From Phycisphaerae bacterium (GTDB lineage: Bacteria > Planctomycetota > Phycisphaerae > UBA1845 > UTPLA1), in NCBI GenBank assembly GCA_016935885.1, contig JAFGQA010000222.1:1-32797 (forward strand): 32,797 nt of DNA. Direction: 5' to 3'. The number at the start of each line of letters is the position of its first letter. The stretch's first letter is position 1. The notes beneath the pieces are model-generated. The model was not told the origin of the DNA and did no database searches. It saw nothing but the letters and a program-made list of their open reading frames with translations. Of the stretch, positions 15,315-24,861 are shown piece by piece. The position numbers and the translations under genes are program-made.

Positions 15315-16433
15315 TCAGACGTCCAACTCCCGCAGTTCCTTTGGCGTCGTCGTTAGGTTCTCGTAGCCAGTCTCCGTCACCGCCACCATATCTTCGATCC
15401 GCACGCCCCCCCAACCGGCATAGTACAGTCCTGGCTCTACCGTAAACACCATGCCTGGCTCGATCACGGTCTCGAAGCCCTGCTTGATCCGAGGCGCCTC
15501 ATGGATCGCCAGTCCCACGCCATGACCCGTGCCGTGCGGGAACTTGTCGAGGCAGCCGTACTTCTCGAACGTGTTGCGAATGGCCATGTCGATATCATGA
15601 GCCGTCACGCCCGGCCTCACCGCCTCCAGACCGGCGAGCTGTGCCTCCAGAACGATGTCGTACACCTCCCGCAGCCGCTTGTCGGCCTTGCCCATGCAGA
15701 TCATCCGCGTCATGTCCCCGGCGTAGCCCTCATGGATCGAGCCCAGGTCCAGCAGGACGATCTGCCCCTTCTTCAGTTTGCGGCTTGGATCCGGCACGTA
15801 ATGCGGGTGGCAACTCGTCTCCCCGAACGCCGCGATCGGGTCGAACGAGCAGCCCTCGCTGTGCGTTCGCATAAACTGGTCGATCTCCAATGCGACGTCG
15901 CGCTCCGTCATCCCCACGCGGATAAACTGGGCGATGTGCTCGAAGCAGTCGCTCGTGATCGCCTCCGCCTTGCGGAGCAGCTCGATCTCCTCGGGCGTCT
16001 TGCGGATACGGAGATCACTGAACACGTCTTCGGCCGGCTTCAACGTCACGCCCTTCATGTGCTCGATCAGGCCGACGCCGTCGATATACAGCAAGGCGTC
16101 GCGCTCAAACCCCATCGTTTTCACACCTGATGGCAAGCATTCCTGGATCTTCTTCGCGATGCTCTCGGCCGTCACCGGCGATTCGAGCAACTGGCCCGTC
16201 ACGCCGGACAACTGCCGTACCCCTTCGATGTACCGCCCGTCACACAGAAAGTCGCAGCCTTTGGCGTGAATCAGCGTGAATCCCTCTGGATCGCCGAAGC
16301 CCTGGACCTCCCCCGGCAGCATCGTTTTGAAACCGGTCAGGTACTTCACGTTCTTCGGGTTCGAGACGAACACCGCCTCCAATCCCGCCTTCTCCATCGC
16401 CGCCTTTAACCGCTCGAGTCGTCCTTCGTCCAT
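15315..16433 (-). CDS. M24-family Xaa-Pro aminopeptidase-like metallopeptidase
   Basis: A 372-residue cytoplasmic peptidase predicted to cleave N-terminal residues next to proline. The N-terminal creatinase-type domain (about 1-125) contains [11 protein letters not shown]. The C-terminal pita-bread domain has all five metal ligands: two Asp in [18 protein letters not shown], the His in [17 protein letters not shown], Glu in [14 protein letters not shown] and the last Glu in [14 protein letters not shown] chose ATG 16433 ([10 protein letters not shown]), with AGGAG 10 nt upstream; ATG 16442 is almost on top of that site. It lies 44 nt after the S33-like hydrolase gene, so the two may act together in peptide use. 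Confidence 0.9.
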   Translation of the reverse strand: MDEGRLERLKAAMEKAGLEAVFVSNPKNVKYLTGFKTMLPGEVQGFGDPEGFTLIHAKGCDFLCDGRYIEGVRQLSGVTGQLLESPVTAESIAKKIQECLPSGVKTMGFERDALLYIDGVGLIEHMKGVTLKPAEDVFSDLRIRKTPEEIELLRKAEAITSDCFEHIAQFIRVGMTERDVALEIDQFMRTHSEGCSFDPIAAFGETSCHPHYVPDPSRKLKKGQIVLLDLGSIHEGYAGDMTRMICMGKADKRLREVYDIVLEAQLAGLEAVRPGVTAHDIDMAIRNTFEKYGCLDKFPHGTGHGVGLAIHEAPRIKQGFETVIEPGMVFTVEPGLYYAGWGGVRIEDMVAVTETGYENLTTTPKELRELDV

Positions 16434-16477
16434 TGGATTCATACTCCTGTGATGTTGATCACGCACAACCAGTACTT

Positions 16478-17362
16478 CTATCCCGCATTCTCAAAAAACG
16501 CAAACAGGGCGGCACGGCACGCATCGGGTTCCTCCAGCCAAGGAAAATGACCGCAATGTTCCAATGGGAAGACGGCCGTCCCCGGCAGCAGATCAGACAG
16601 TTCGTCCACGACACTCCACGGAATCGGGTCGCTGCGCCCGTGAATGATGCAGCTTCCCCTGCGAAATCGCTTCAGTCCCGCCTCCCAACTCCGATCACGG
16701 TAGGAGGCCTGGATCGAAGCATTGACCTGGACGTTCGCGTCTCGGTGGTAGTGTTCCATCGTGGGTGCCCGCCCGCGGTGCCGCGGATCCACGTAGCAAG
16801 GCAAGATCACGTTGAACCGCAGGCGATACAACTCCGCCCGCTCCGAACGGTCCGGGGCCCTTAGAATCCGGCGATCGATCCGCTCTAGTTCCTTCCGCTG
16901 CTCAATCGTCATACGCGAGCGCAACGTTGCGTCGAACGCGGACCGCCAGCCCCCCCGCACTCCCGCCGGGCTCACCAGGATCAATCGACCGACGTGCGGC
17001 GCATGCGCCGCCGCATAGTGCACCGCCAGCGAAGCGCCCGCGGAATGACCCAGAAGGCTGATCCGCTCCTCCCCGATGAATCGCCGGATCGCCTCCAGGT
17101 CGGCAACGTTCGCCGGCATCGTAAACGGCCCGGCCGATCGCGAATCACGGCACCCGCGTTGATCGTAGCAATACACGGTGTGCGTCTCCGCCAGCCAGTC
17201 AACCAACGCCGAGCACAAGAAGTAATCGTAGCACCCCGGCCCCCCGTGCAGCAGCACAACGGGCGGCCCGTCGCCGAAACGCTCACCATGAATGACGGCT
17301 GCCGGAGTCTCAACCGAGAAATGACTGCCGGTCCTGTCCGCCATCGCCTCATCATACACCAT
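16478..17362 (-). CDS. Alpha/beta hydrolase, proline iminopeptidase (S33)-like
   Basis: A 294-residue alpha/beta hydrolase. The oxyanion region HGGPG, the YDQRGCRDS turn typical of prolyl iminopeptidases, the nucleophile elbow GHSAG, the acid in GRSDPIPW and the histidine in EHCGHFPWLEEP are all present in order. The lid region between is short. The start could be ATG 17362 or ATG 17344; neither has an ideal ribosome-binding site. The M24 Xaa-Pro aminopeptidase gene follows after 44 nt, which suggests cleavage of proline peptides, although many S33-type proteins act on other esters or amides. Confidence 0.85.
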   Translation of the reverse strand: MVYDEAMADRTGSHFSVETPAAVIHGERFGDGPPVVLLHGGPGCYDYFLCSALVDWLAETHTVYCYDQRGCRDSRSAGPFTMPANVADLEAIRRFIGEERISLLGHSAGASLAVHYAAAHAPHVGRLILVSPAGVRGGWRSAFDATLRSRMTIEQRKELERIDRRILRAPDRSERAELYRLRFNVILPCYVDPRHRGRAPTMEHYHRDANVQVNASIQASYRDRSWEAGLKRFRRGSCIIHGRSDPIPWSVVDELSDLLPGTAVFPLEHCGHFPWLEEPDACRAALFAFFENAG

Positions 17363-17433
17363 CGTTCGGTGGTGGCGCCTCCTCGGCGGAGGGATCGGGC
17401 ACCTTGTGAAATGCGGCAGTAGACTCGGACTCG

Positions 17434-18252
17434 TCAGTCGGTCACCTCCGAGCCGCCCTCGTCCTCCACTTCGTCGGGCTCCTCAGATGGGAAGGTCCAC
17501 GGTCCCTCGTCACCGATCAACGTGAACGAGTCCAGCAAGAGCGAAGGCATCGCCTGCGAGTTGGGATCGAAGGCCAACATCATGACACCAAAGACGGTGC
17601 CGTTGGAGAACTCGCATTCGATCGGGATCGGTCCCTGATTGATGGCGTTGGGGGCCGTCCCCGAGACGCCAGCTTGGCCCCAGTTCGCCTGCCAAGCCTG
17701 GGACTGGTTCCATCCCCCGGCCGGCTGGGCGATTCCCATGGTGAATGCCCGCCCGAAAAGGTCGAGCGAGACCGAGTCGATCGTGCCGTATTCTTCGGCC
17801 AGCAGGTCCCGGAGATCGCCCAATTGCTCGTCGGTCACCGCGTCTGCGGCGCGCTTGGACAGATGTCCGCGGGCCAATTTGAACTCGGTATTCTGCAGAT
17901 CGTAGATAAACGACTCGACCACCTTGGCCGGGATGTTGATGAGCGGCATCGTCACCGTGAAGAAGACAGCCGTGACAAAAACGTGGGCGAACAACATGAC
18001 CGCCGAGACAACGACGCCTGCGATGGCCAAGCCCTTCCCTTTGACCATGCCCCGGGAGCCCGAAATCAGCACCAGTGCAATGATCCCGAACAACAATCCC
18101 GCCGCCGGCGCCGCAAACGGAATGCAGAACAACAGCGAGGCCACGAGCGAAAGGATCGCCAGGGCGCTGGTCCTCTGTGCCTGCGGCGGCGGTGGTGGCC
18201 ATGGCGGTTGACCAACTGGGCCGCCTGTCGGGTTTGGATTGAATTGCGTCAT
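17434..18252 (-). CDS. DUF4190-like membrane protein
   Basis: A 272-residue protein. The N-terminus is Pro-rich (GQPPWPPPPPQAQ). It is followed by hydrophobic segments at about 30-100 (SALAILSLVASLLFCIPFAA and a second and third span) with the small-residue SGSRGMVKGKGLAIAG turn typical of DUF4190 proteins. The rest, about 110-272, is a soluble domain, probably outside the cytoplasm, ending in an acidic tail. I chose ATG 18252 (MTQFNPNPTG) because GGAG lies 9 nt upstream; the longer frame reaches into repeat sequence. The function is unknown. Confidence 0.7.
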   Translation of the reverse strand: MTQFNPNPTGGPVGQPPWPPPPPQAQRTSALAILSLVASLLFCIPFAAPAAGLLFGIIALVLISGSRGMVKGKGLAIAGVVVSAVMLFAHVFVTAVFFTVTMPLINIPAKVVESFIYDLQNTEFKLARGHLSKRAADAVTDEQLGDLRDLLAEEYGTIDSVSLDLFGRAFTMGIAQPAGGWNQSQAWQANWGQAGVSGTAPNAINQGPIPIECEFSNGTVFGVMMLAFDPNSQAMPSLLLDSFTLIGDEGPWTFPSEEPDEVEDEGGSEVTD

Positions 18253-18489
18253 GGGGAATGTCTCCATTTCTGCTAGGACAGCGTTCGGCACCGCTTGCCC
18301 GCCGCACGAGGCGCTGCGCGGGCGAGCCGGCGAATGTTCCCGCGCGACGACATCATAACTGGAAAGGGAGAAGCCAGCACGTACGTCCGTGCCGCAATGG
18401 ACGAGACAGACGGATCCGTAGCAGTTCAGGCGGGTACAACTGGCAGCTTGCACGTGTTAAGCGGGGTGGCACGGGTAAGCGGAGCCTCC

Positions 18490-18665
18490 AGCGGCGGCGG
18501 GGCTTACCCGTGGGCGTCCATTCGAGCATACGCTGGGCCGAGAATCCCTTCTCGGCCCAGCGTGTCGAGCTGTGGGAGAGGATTCTCACCGGAAGGGGAT
18601 GCGAGAAGGGATTCTCGCACCAGCGGCAGCGGCGGCGGGGCTTACCCGTGGGCGTCCATTCGAGC
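18490..18665. repeat. 38-bp direct repeat pair with two hairpins between
   Basis: The same 38-bp unit (AGCGGCGGCGGGGCTTACCC, then GTGGGCGTCCATTCGAGC) occurs at 18490-18527 and 18628-18665. Between them CGCTGGGCCGAGAA (18531-18544) pairs perfectly with TTCTCGGCCCAGCG (18549-18562), and GCGAGAA pairs with TTCTCGC at 18601-18617. Confidence 0.7.
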
Positions 18666-18762
18666 CCGTTCTCACGGGTAATGAACGGCCCGCCCCCGTG
18701 GGGTGTGTCGTTCGTTACCCATGCCACCCCGCGCCCATGCCACTCCGTTCGAACGCTAAACA

Positions 18763-18885
18763 CATACGGCAGCTTGCCTGCCAATGTGTATGCCCCGCGC
18801 GCCCAAGAAAGAGACCACACGGGCGGACAAGCCGAAGCCCCCCGCGGTACAGACCATCGAATGCCGCCGGAGGTGTCACGGACCC
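18763..18885 (-). repeat. Dispersed element with GGGTCCGTGACA end, copy 1 (inverted)
   Basis: It ends TGTCACGGACCC at 18874-18885 and contains GGCAGCTTGCCTGCCAATGT, the counterpart of CACTGGCAGACAAGCTGCC in the copies at 24965 and 31964. The outer end near 18763 is worn. Confidence 0.65.
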
Positions 18886-18960
18886 AGGACGCCCGCGTAT
18901 GAAACGCGGTGCTAGGCCGATACGGCGGGGCGCGTTACGATTCCCACTTTCGGTTTGAAC

Positions 18961-20853
18961 ATGACCGACACGAACCTGCCAAGCGCCCTGGAATGCCTCG
19001 CCAAACACGGCAAGCTGCTGCGCGAGCGGTTCCATTATGACTGGAGCAGCCAGGCTGACGAGGCGGTCCATGCGTTGCGATTTCAACTTCGTCAGGTCCG
19101 CCGTGAGAACGAGGACACGCGGGGCCGGCGGCAAGGTCGAGACGGTTCGTACGACAGACCCGGCGGCACCATCGGCGAACCAGGCCGCCTCCCAGCGGAT
19201 CGGCGGGAACTATCGCTCGTCGCCATCGTCGGCGGGGCCTCGTCTGGCAAGAGCACGGTCTTCAACAACCTCGTCGGCGGCCGCTTGGTCAGCCGAGTAA
19301 CGGCCAAGGGCCACGCCACCATGGGGCCCATCGCCGCCGTACACGAGTCTCACCGCGACGCCGTTGAACAAGCCCTCGAGGCCGGGCTGCTGATGCCATC
19401 GTTCACCCCCCGCGTGGGCTCGCTCGACGACAACACCGAGGGTGAGCCCGGCATCCTGCACATCGTTTACCACAGCGTCGACGCCCTGCGGGGCGTGGTA
19501 CTCCTGGACATGCCTGACTTCACCTCCGAACTCGCCCGGATGGAAGGTGACATCGCCCTCGGGACGCTGCCGTGGTTCGACCGCTTGGTCGTCCTCGTCG
19601 ACCATGAGCGGTGGTTCGACAGGCAAACCGTCGGCCGGCTCCGCGACGAGTCTTCCCAATTCGGCCAGGACCGGTTCGTCGTCTTCAACCGCGACCGGGA
19701 TGAGCGGTTGGATCCAGGCCAACTGGCAAGACTGAAGCAGCAGGCCGACCGCCTCGGCGCCACGGATCATCTCGTGCTGGAATTCCGTCACGGCCGTGGG
19801 TGCTGCACGTTCCCGCCGGGTACGTTCGACCCGTTGACCGACAGCCTGAACCGATATCCCCCGCAACGCCGGCGCCAACTCGTTCGGTTCCTCCAACGGC
19901 TGGCCACGGTGGTTCTGAATAACAACAACGAACGCCGCGCCAGGCTGGCCCGGCTCCGCGAGGCATTCGAGACAGTCGCGGATCGCGCCATACCTTCTCG
20001 GGCCGAATGCCTGACCGCGCTCCTGACGCCTGACGAACGGCGTCACTTCGACGTCATCTCGCGAACATTGCGCGTCACCGAGACGAGACAATGGCTCGCC
20101 CGACAAGCCGATCGCATCAAGCAGACCATGCGAAAACGGCTGCCGGTGTTTGGCACCCTATTGGCACCTAAGAAGCCCGAACGGGACTCCGCCGCCGATA
20201 CCGCCGATACCGCCGATCGCCAGACCATCGGCTGGGAGGTCTTTCGGTCGCGGTCCGCGCGTCAGCTCGCCGCGATTGACGAGGCGGCGGCCGGCAGCGA
20301 CTTCTGGACCGAAGTACGGCGGTGGACGGACATCGAGCCCCCACGCGGCTCGCCCGAGTGGATCGACCAGCGGCGTGACACAGTGCGGTCGGCCGTCGAG
20401 ACGCTGGGCAAAGCGATCGAGGCCTGGACCGCCAAGGTCGAGTCTGAGTGCCGGGGCGTGTCGCCGCGTTTGATGGGTGCCGTCGGCGCGGGATCGATCG
20501 CCGCCGCCATCGTGCTGGTGGCTGTCGCGGGTCCGGTGACCGCGCTCACCCTGCCGCTCATCAAGACCGCGCTGGCCGGCGCGCTGGGCACGCTCGCCAC
20601 CAGCGCCGGTGCGGGGGCGGTTGCCGGCCCCGCCTTGACCCGTCTGTTGACGGTCATCCATGAAAGGCTGATCGGCAGCGCCGAATTCAAGACCGTGGAG
20701 CGGGCGATGGATGAATACCGCGAGACCATCGCGGCGTTCGGCCGTGACGCGGCGAATCGTTCGTTCGCGGCAGCCTGCGGCCTGGTCGTACCTGAGGACG
20801 ACGATTTGGCCCGGGCGCTCACGGGCGTGTGCGACGCCGCGGAGACAGACTGA
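18961..20853 (+). CDS. Dynamin-like membrane GTPase, first of a tandem pair
   Basis: A 630-residue protein of the dynamin-like/large GTPase type. The P-loop is GGASSGKST (about 91-99), a switch threonine lies in KGHATMGP, and the Walker B/G3 motif is LLDMPDF (183-186). The base-recognition motif is NRDRD at about 243-247 instead of NKxD, so nucleotide specificity or activity may be altered. The helical region is followed by a hydrophobic stretch at about 500-550 (IAAAIVLVAVAGPVTALTLP and more), which suggests membrane insertion. I chose ATG 18961; an in-frame TTG at 18955 is possible. The stop TGA shares a base with the next start, so the two GTPases are made together. Bacterial dynamins often work as pairs in membrane remodelling or repair; the specific job here is unknown. 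Confidence 0.75.
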   Translation: MTDTNLPSALECLAKHGKLLRERFHYDWSSQADEAVHALRFQLRQVRRENEDTRGRRQGRDGSYDRPGGTIGEPGRLPADRRELSLVAIVGGASSGKSTVFNNLVGGRLVSRVTAKGHATMGPIAAVHESHRDAVEQALEAGLLMPSFTPRVGSLDDNTEGEPGILHIVYHSVDALRGVVLLDMPDFTSELARMEGDIALGTLPWFDRLVVLVDHERWFDRQTVGRLRDESSQFGQDRFVVFNRDRDERLDPGQLARLKQQADRLGATDHLVLEFRHGRGCCTFPPGTFDPLTDSLNRYPPQRRRQLVRFLQRLATVVLNNNNERRARLARLREAFETVADRAIPSRAECLTALLTPDERRHFDVISRTLRVTETRQWLARQADRIKQTMRKRLPVFGTLLAPKKPERDSAADTADTADRQTIGWEVFRSRSARQLAAIDEAAAGSDFWTEVRRWTDIEPPRGSPEWIDQRRDTVRSAVETLGKAIEAWTAKVESECRGVSPRLMGAVGAGSIAAAIVLVAVAGPVTALTLPLIKTALAGALGTLATSAGAGAVAGPALTRLLTVIHERLIGSAEFKTVERAMDEYRETIAAFGRDAANRSFAAACGLVVPEDDDLARALTGVCDAAETD

Positions 20854-22772
20854 TGTCGACCTTCCCCACCGCAACCGGTGCGATCGCGGAGCCCGTCGGC
20901 CCTGCGCCGGGCGCGGAATGCGCGCCCACCGGTCCCGCTGCGGAACTTGCGCGCATCAATGCCGAACTGGCAGCCCTGATGAACTGCCGGCAGGTGGACC
21001 TCGTCAGCGGCGCAGACCGCAGCCTCGGCGACCCGCTGGTGATCTGCGGCATCCTTGGCGGCAAGGACGTCGGAAAGTCCACGTTGATCAACGCCCTCGC
21101 CGGCCGCCGCGTCTCAGCGGGCCACGAGGAGGTCGGCCTCGGCACCACGCGGCCGATGGCTTACATCCACCGCGATTCGATCGCTGCATATCGGCGGCGT
21201 TTCGCCGGCGTCAACGAACTAATCGATAAGCTCGACGTGACCGAGCACGACGCCGACCCGCTTCACAACGTCGTGCTCGTGGACCTGCCCGACTTCGACA
21301 GCGACCTGCCGCAACACCTGGCGACCGTTCAGGCCGTTGGGACTCTGTTGGACCGGCTCATCTGGGTCGTCACGCCGCGAAAGATCGCCGACCGGGACTG
21401 GGTCTCGCTCTTCTCAACCGTTGTCAAGGACGGTCAGAACGTCCATTGCGTGTTGAACAAGGCAGACGAACTGCTCGGCGACGATGCCTACGCATCCGGC
21501 CTGCCGGCGACCTTCATGCTGGAACAGACGGACTGGGCCCGCGGGATCATCGCCCGGGCCGGCTGCCCGCACGATCACGATCATCTATTCATCTTGGCCG
21601 CCGAGGCGCCCACGCCCGATGCGTTCGTTCAGCACGTTGCCCGGCGATGGGGCGATCCCGAATGGTCCGCCTATGGCGCCGATCGCGACGCCGTCGCCAC
21701 GATCGGCCGGCAACTCGCCGGCGAAGTGCACCGCCTTCGCGAATGCGTGCTCACCCCCGTGACACGCAGCGACGCCGAATCGCTGAAGGCCGCCAACCAG
21801 CGGGTCGAGATTCGCCACAACGTCGAGGCCATACGCCGTCATTTCGAACTGGACGAGTGGGCCCGACGGCTGCGGCGAGCCTGCGATGCCGAGTATCACC
21901 AAGGCCTCCTCAACGACGTCTTCGGCGCCGGCTTTTGCGACATCGTCGACCGGCGACTGCGGACCGGCCAGCGCAGCGAGACCGAGTTGGCCGACGATCT
22001 CCTCGTCGGCCGCGTCGAGCAGTGGCCGATCCTGCCGATCATCTTCTGGCCGATGCGCTGGCTCGTGCGGCGGCTGGGGGCCCGATTCGCCGGCTCGCGT
22101 TGGGCGCCCCACGACCCCGCCGAAGATGCCTTTACCGTTCGCGGGCAAACGCTGGTGGACCGCCTACGCGTGTACCGTGCCCGGATCGACGGCGATCACG
22201 CCCAGACCATCCGGCGGTTCCAACTCGCTTCCCGGCTGCCGGGTGTCGAGCCGATGGCACAGCGGATCAGCTCGCGGGCGGCCACGCTCGTCGCGGAGCT
22301 TGACGAGGACCTGCTGGTCTCGCTCAACCAGGCGTACGGTCGCCCGGCGGTTTGGAAGCGCTGGCTGCTGTGGGCGATGCTGATCTGGTTTCCATTGGCC
22401 CAGCCGCTGGCGGTGGGCCTCCTGAAGCTGGCCGGCGCCGGCGGCGAAATCGACCGCCTGGGCGGCGCCTTGCAGATCGTCGTGGCCTTGGGGGCGACGC
22501 ACTTGCTAACGGGCCTGGTCTTCGTTGCCTTCGTTTACGTCATCGTTCTCGCGGCGATGTACGCGCGGTGCGTCGGCCAGGTTCGCCGTGCTCGGCGACA
22601 CACCGGCGGCGAGACCGAAGTTGACAACGGCGGGCAGATTGTTGATCGCGTGGACGATCTTCTCGTGTCCGAGATCATCGGCGGCGTGTCGCGCCCGTTC
22701 GCGGAGATCGAGCAGACCCTGTCCGACCTGCTGCAGCGCTTAGAGCGGCTGGGCGACAGCCCACGTGGATAG
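20853..22772 (+). CDS. Dynamin-like membrane GTPase, second of a tandem pair
   Basis: A 639-residue protein starting at the TGATG junction, with GGAG about 9 nt upstream. The GTPase motifs are complete: P-loop GGKDVGKST (69-77), switch threonines in GLGTTRP, G3 VDLPDFDSD (DLPD 144-147) and G4 NKAD (202-205). Two strong hydrophobic segments near the C-terminus (LLWAMLIWFPLAQPLAVGLL and THLLTGLVFVAFVYVIVLAA) imply membrane anchoring, followed by a helical tail. Unlike its partner it keeps a canonical NKxD, so it is probably the main active GTPase of a heteromeric pair (inference). No other gene is attached to the operon. Confidence 0.78.
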   Translation: MSTFPTATGAIAEPVGPAPGAECAPTGPAAELARINAELAALMNCRQVDLVSGADRSLGDPLVICGILGGKDVGKSTLINALAGRRVSAGHEEVGLGTTRPMAYIHRDSIAAYRRRFAGVNELIDKLDVTEHDADPLHNVVLVDLPDFDSDLPQHLATVQAVGTLLDRLIWVVTPRKIADRDWVSLFSTVVKDGQNVHCVLNKADELLGDDAYASGLPATFMLEQTDWARGIIARAGCPHDHDHLFILAAEAPTPDAFVQHVARRWGDPEWSAYGADRDAVATIGRQLAGEVHRLRECVLTPVTRSDAESLKAANQRVEIRHNVEAIRRHFELDEWARRLRRACDAEYHQGLLNDVFGAGFCDIVDRRLRTGQRSETELADDLLVGRVEQWPILPIIFWPMRWLVRRLGARFAGSRWAPHDPAEDAFTVRGQTLVDRLRVYRARIDGDHAQTIRRFQLASRLPGVEPMAQRISSRAATLVAELDEDLLVSLNQAYGRPAVWKRWLLWAMLIWFPLAQPLAVGLLKLAGAGGEIDRLGGALQIVVALGATHLLTGLVFVAFVYVIVLAAMYARCVGQVRRARRHTGGETEVDNGGQIVDRVDDLLVSEIIGGVSRPFAEIEQTLSDLLQRLERLGDSPRG

Positions 22773-22881
22773 GCTTCGGCAGTGCGCGTCCGCCCGCACC
22801 AAGGCTTGCCGTTTGCCCCCGAGTGTACGTCACGATTGTAGGTGTGCTTTCAGGCGGGCAACGTCGAGGTTTGCGGACAAG

Positions 22882-22980
22882 GAGCCCCCGGCCTTGGCCG
22901 GGGGGTACATTGATGAGCCAAGTGCAATCGCACTGCATTGCCCGTTTTTCACGCTACCCCCCGGCCAAGGCCGGGGGCTC
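22882..22980. repeat. 26-bp perfect inverted repeat of GC-rich palindromes
   Basis: The arm at 22882-22907 (starting GAGCCCCCGGCCTTGG) is repeated as its exact reverse complement at 22955-22980, with a 47-bp spacer. Each arm is itself a near-palindrome, CCCCGGCC-TT-GGCCGGGG, so the sequence can fold as two small hairpins or one large one. Confidence 0.85.
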
Positions 22981-23045
22981 TTGGGACTCCAACACGACGA
23001 TTGTGCGCTGTAGGGCAAATGCTGAGAATCTATGCGGTTTGCATA

Positions 23046-23132
23046 GAAAACTGTGGCACCGGCGTCTCGCCGGTGGGGGCATCGGCGAGACGCCGGTGCC
23101 ACAGTTTGGTTGCGGCCGGAGGCCGCGCTGTG
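23046..23132. repeat. Dispersed palindrome pair CTGTGGCACCGGCGTCTCG, intergenic copy
   Basis: AACTGTGGCACCGGCGTCTC at about 23049-23068 is inverted as GAGACGCCGGTGCCACAGTT at about 23087-23106. It is followed by GCGGCCGGAGGCCGCGCTGT. The same arrangement, including the flanking palindrome, occurs at 27926-28012 inside a coding gene. Confidence 0.8.
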
Positions 23133-23220
23133 CCTGGCTGGTCTCTTTCTATTCACCGGGTAGAATGCCAAGTGCGTTTGCCGATCCGCTGAGAGCCACA
23201 ACCATCGAGGGATTGAGAGC

Positions 23221-24861
23221 ATGAAGAATCGCCTGTTTGTGTTGCTGTTGTGTACCTGCGTTTGCGTTTCTGTCGCCGGTCCACGGGTCGACGCCTGCAC
23301 GAACCTCCTGGTGACCAAAGGCGCCTCGGCCGACGGGTCCGTCATCATCACATATACCTGTGACGGTGAGGGCCATCCTCGTCTTCGGTACACCAGCGCG
23401 GCCGACCATGGGCCCGAGGACGTGATCGAGATGAAGGACGGGTCCGGCAAGGCGCAGAAGATCAAGCAGGTTCCGCACACCTACGCGGTTGTCGGCCTGA
23501 TGAACGAGCACCAATTGGCCATCAGCGAGACGACTTTCAGCGGCCGCGAGGAGCTGCACAACCCCGACGGCCTGCTGCACTACTGGATACTGATGCAGTA
23601 TGCCCTCCAGCGGGCCAAGACGGCCCGGGAGGCCATCAAGGTTATGACCGATCTGGTAGCCGAACATGGCTACCAATCCACCGGCGAGTCGATTTCGATC
23701 GCTGACACGCAGGAGGCCTGGATCCTGGAGATCATCGGACCCGGCCCGGGCGGGAAGGGTGCCGAATGGGTGGCACTGCGAATCCCGGATGGGTACATCT
23801 CGTGCCACGCCAACAAGGCCAGAATCGGCGAGTTCCCGCTGAACGATCCAGACAACTGCCTCTATTCCGAGAACGTCATCTCCTTCGCGATCGAGAAGGG
23901 ATACTACGATCCCGGCTCGGGCGAACCGTTCCGATTCTGTGAGGCCTATTGCCCGGCCACGCCGAAGAACCAGCGGTACGCCGACGGCCGTGTCTGGAGC
24001 TTCTTCCGGCGCGCGGCGCCGTCGAGCAAGCTATCCGCCGACTACTTCCGGGCCGTCGAAGGCGCCGAGCCGTATCCGCTGTGGATCAAGCCCGACAAGA
24101 AGCTATCCGTGGCCGACGTCTTCGCGTTGATGCGCGACCACTACGAAGGCACCGATTTCGACATGACCCGGGGGATCGACGCCGGACCGCACGGCACACC
24201 GAACCGCTGGCGGCCGATCACGTGGACGGTTGACGGTACCGAGTATGCCTGGGAGCGCCCGATCTCGACCCAGCAGACCGCCTTCACGTTCGTCTCCCAG
24301 TCGCGGTCGTGGCTTCCGGACGCCGTCGGCGGCGTGTACTGGTACGGCGTGGACGACACCTACACCTGCTGCTACGTTCCGCTGTACTGCGGCATCAACG
24401 CCGTTCCGGAGTCGTACACGGTGGGCAGCCTGGGCAAGTTCTCCTGGGACTCGGCCTGGTGGGTCTTCAACTTCGCCGCCAACTTCGCGAACGTGCGCTA
24501 CGACCGCATGATTCAGGATATCCAGGCCGTCCAACGCGACATCGAAGGCGGCTTCCTCGCACTGCAGCCGGCCGTAGAAAAGACGGCCGTCGAAATCATG
24601 AAGACCGACCCGGAACTGGCCATCCGCTACCTGACCGACTACTCCGTCTCGCACGCCGAACTGGCGGTCAAACGCTGGCGGGAACTCGGTGAGTACCTTG
24701 TGTCCAAGTACAACGACGGCTACGTCAAAGACGAAAAGGGCAGCCCGCAGGAGACGGGTTATTCAGACACGTGGTTACGCAAGGTCCTGAAGGATCGCCC
24801 CGGGCAGTTCAGCCTGCCGGTGAAGGAGGCGGACGTGCCGGAATCAAAGCTGGTGGACTGA
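23221..24861 (+). CDS. Secreted C69-family dipeptidase
   Basis: A 546-residue Ntn-type peptidase. A signal peptide (residues 1-25, ending RVDA) is followed directly by C26 in ACTNLLVTKGASADGS, the expected N-terminal nucleophile cysteine once the leader is removed. The conserved SIADTQEAWILEIIGPG segment and the WGRP-like WERPISTQQT region fit the family. The length is normal for secreted C69 proteins. It is likely to act outside the cytoplasm on dipeptides released by other peptidases (inference). ATG 23221 is the only start giving the full signal peptide. It is convergent with the phosphoesterase gene downstream. Confidence 0.85.
   Translation: MKNRLFVLLLCTCVCVSVAGPRVDACTNLLVTKGASADGSVIITYTCDGEGHPRLRYTSAADHGPEDVIEMKDGSGKAQKIKQVPHTYAVVGLMNEHQLAISETTFSGREELHNPDGLLHYWILMQYALQRAKTAREAIKVMTDLVAEHGYQSTGESISIADTQEAWILEIIGPGPGGKGAEWVALRIPDGYISCHANKARIGEFPLNDPDNCLYSENVISFAIEKGYYDPGSGEPFRFCEAYCPATPKNQRYADGRVWSFFRRAAPSSKLSADYFRAVEGAEPYPLWIKPDKKLSVADVFALMRDHYEGTDFDMTRGIDAGPHGTPNRWRPITWTVDGTEYAWERPISTQQTAFTFVSQSRSWLPDAVGGVYWYGVDDTYTCCYVPLYCGINAVPESYTVGSLGKFSWDSAWWVFNFAANFANVRYDRMIQDIQAVQRDIEGGFLALQPAVEKTAVEIMKTDPELAIRYLTDYSVSHAELAVKRWRELGEYLVSKYNDGYVKDEKGSPQETGYSDTWLRKVLKDRPGQFSLPVKEADVPESKLVD

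Larger units (their letters stand above)
18253..18960. other. 700-bp divergent intergenic region rich in repeats
   Basis: I see no credible gene. It holds a 38-bp direct repeat pair, two perfect hairpins and a copy of the GGGTCCGTGACA-ended element, listed separately. The region must carry the promoters for the DUF4190-like gene (leftward) and the dynamin-like pair (rightward), but no promoter boxes can be named with confidence. Confidence 0.5.
22773..23220. other. Repeat-filled gap between the GTPase pair and the C69 dipeptidase gene
   Basis: No gene is supported. The region carries a long GC-rich inverted repeat (22882-22980) and a CTGTGGCACCGGCGTCTCG palindrome pair (23046-23132). The first could act as a terminator for the GTPase operon. 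The dipeptidase promoter should lie after about 23133; no boxes are clear. Confidence 0.5.
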
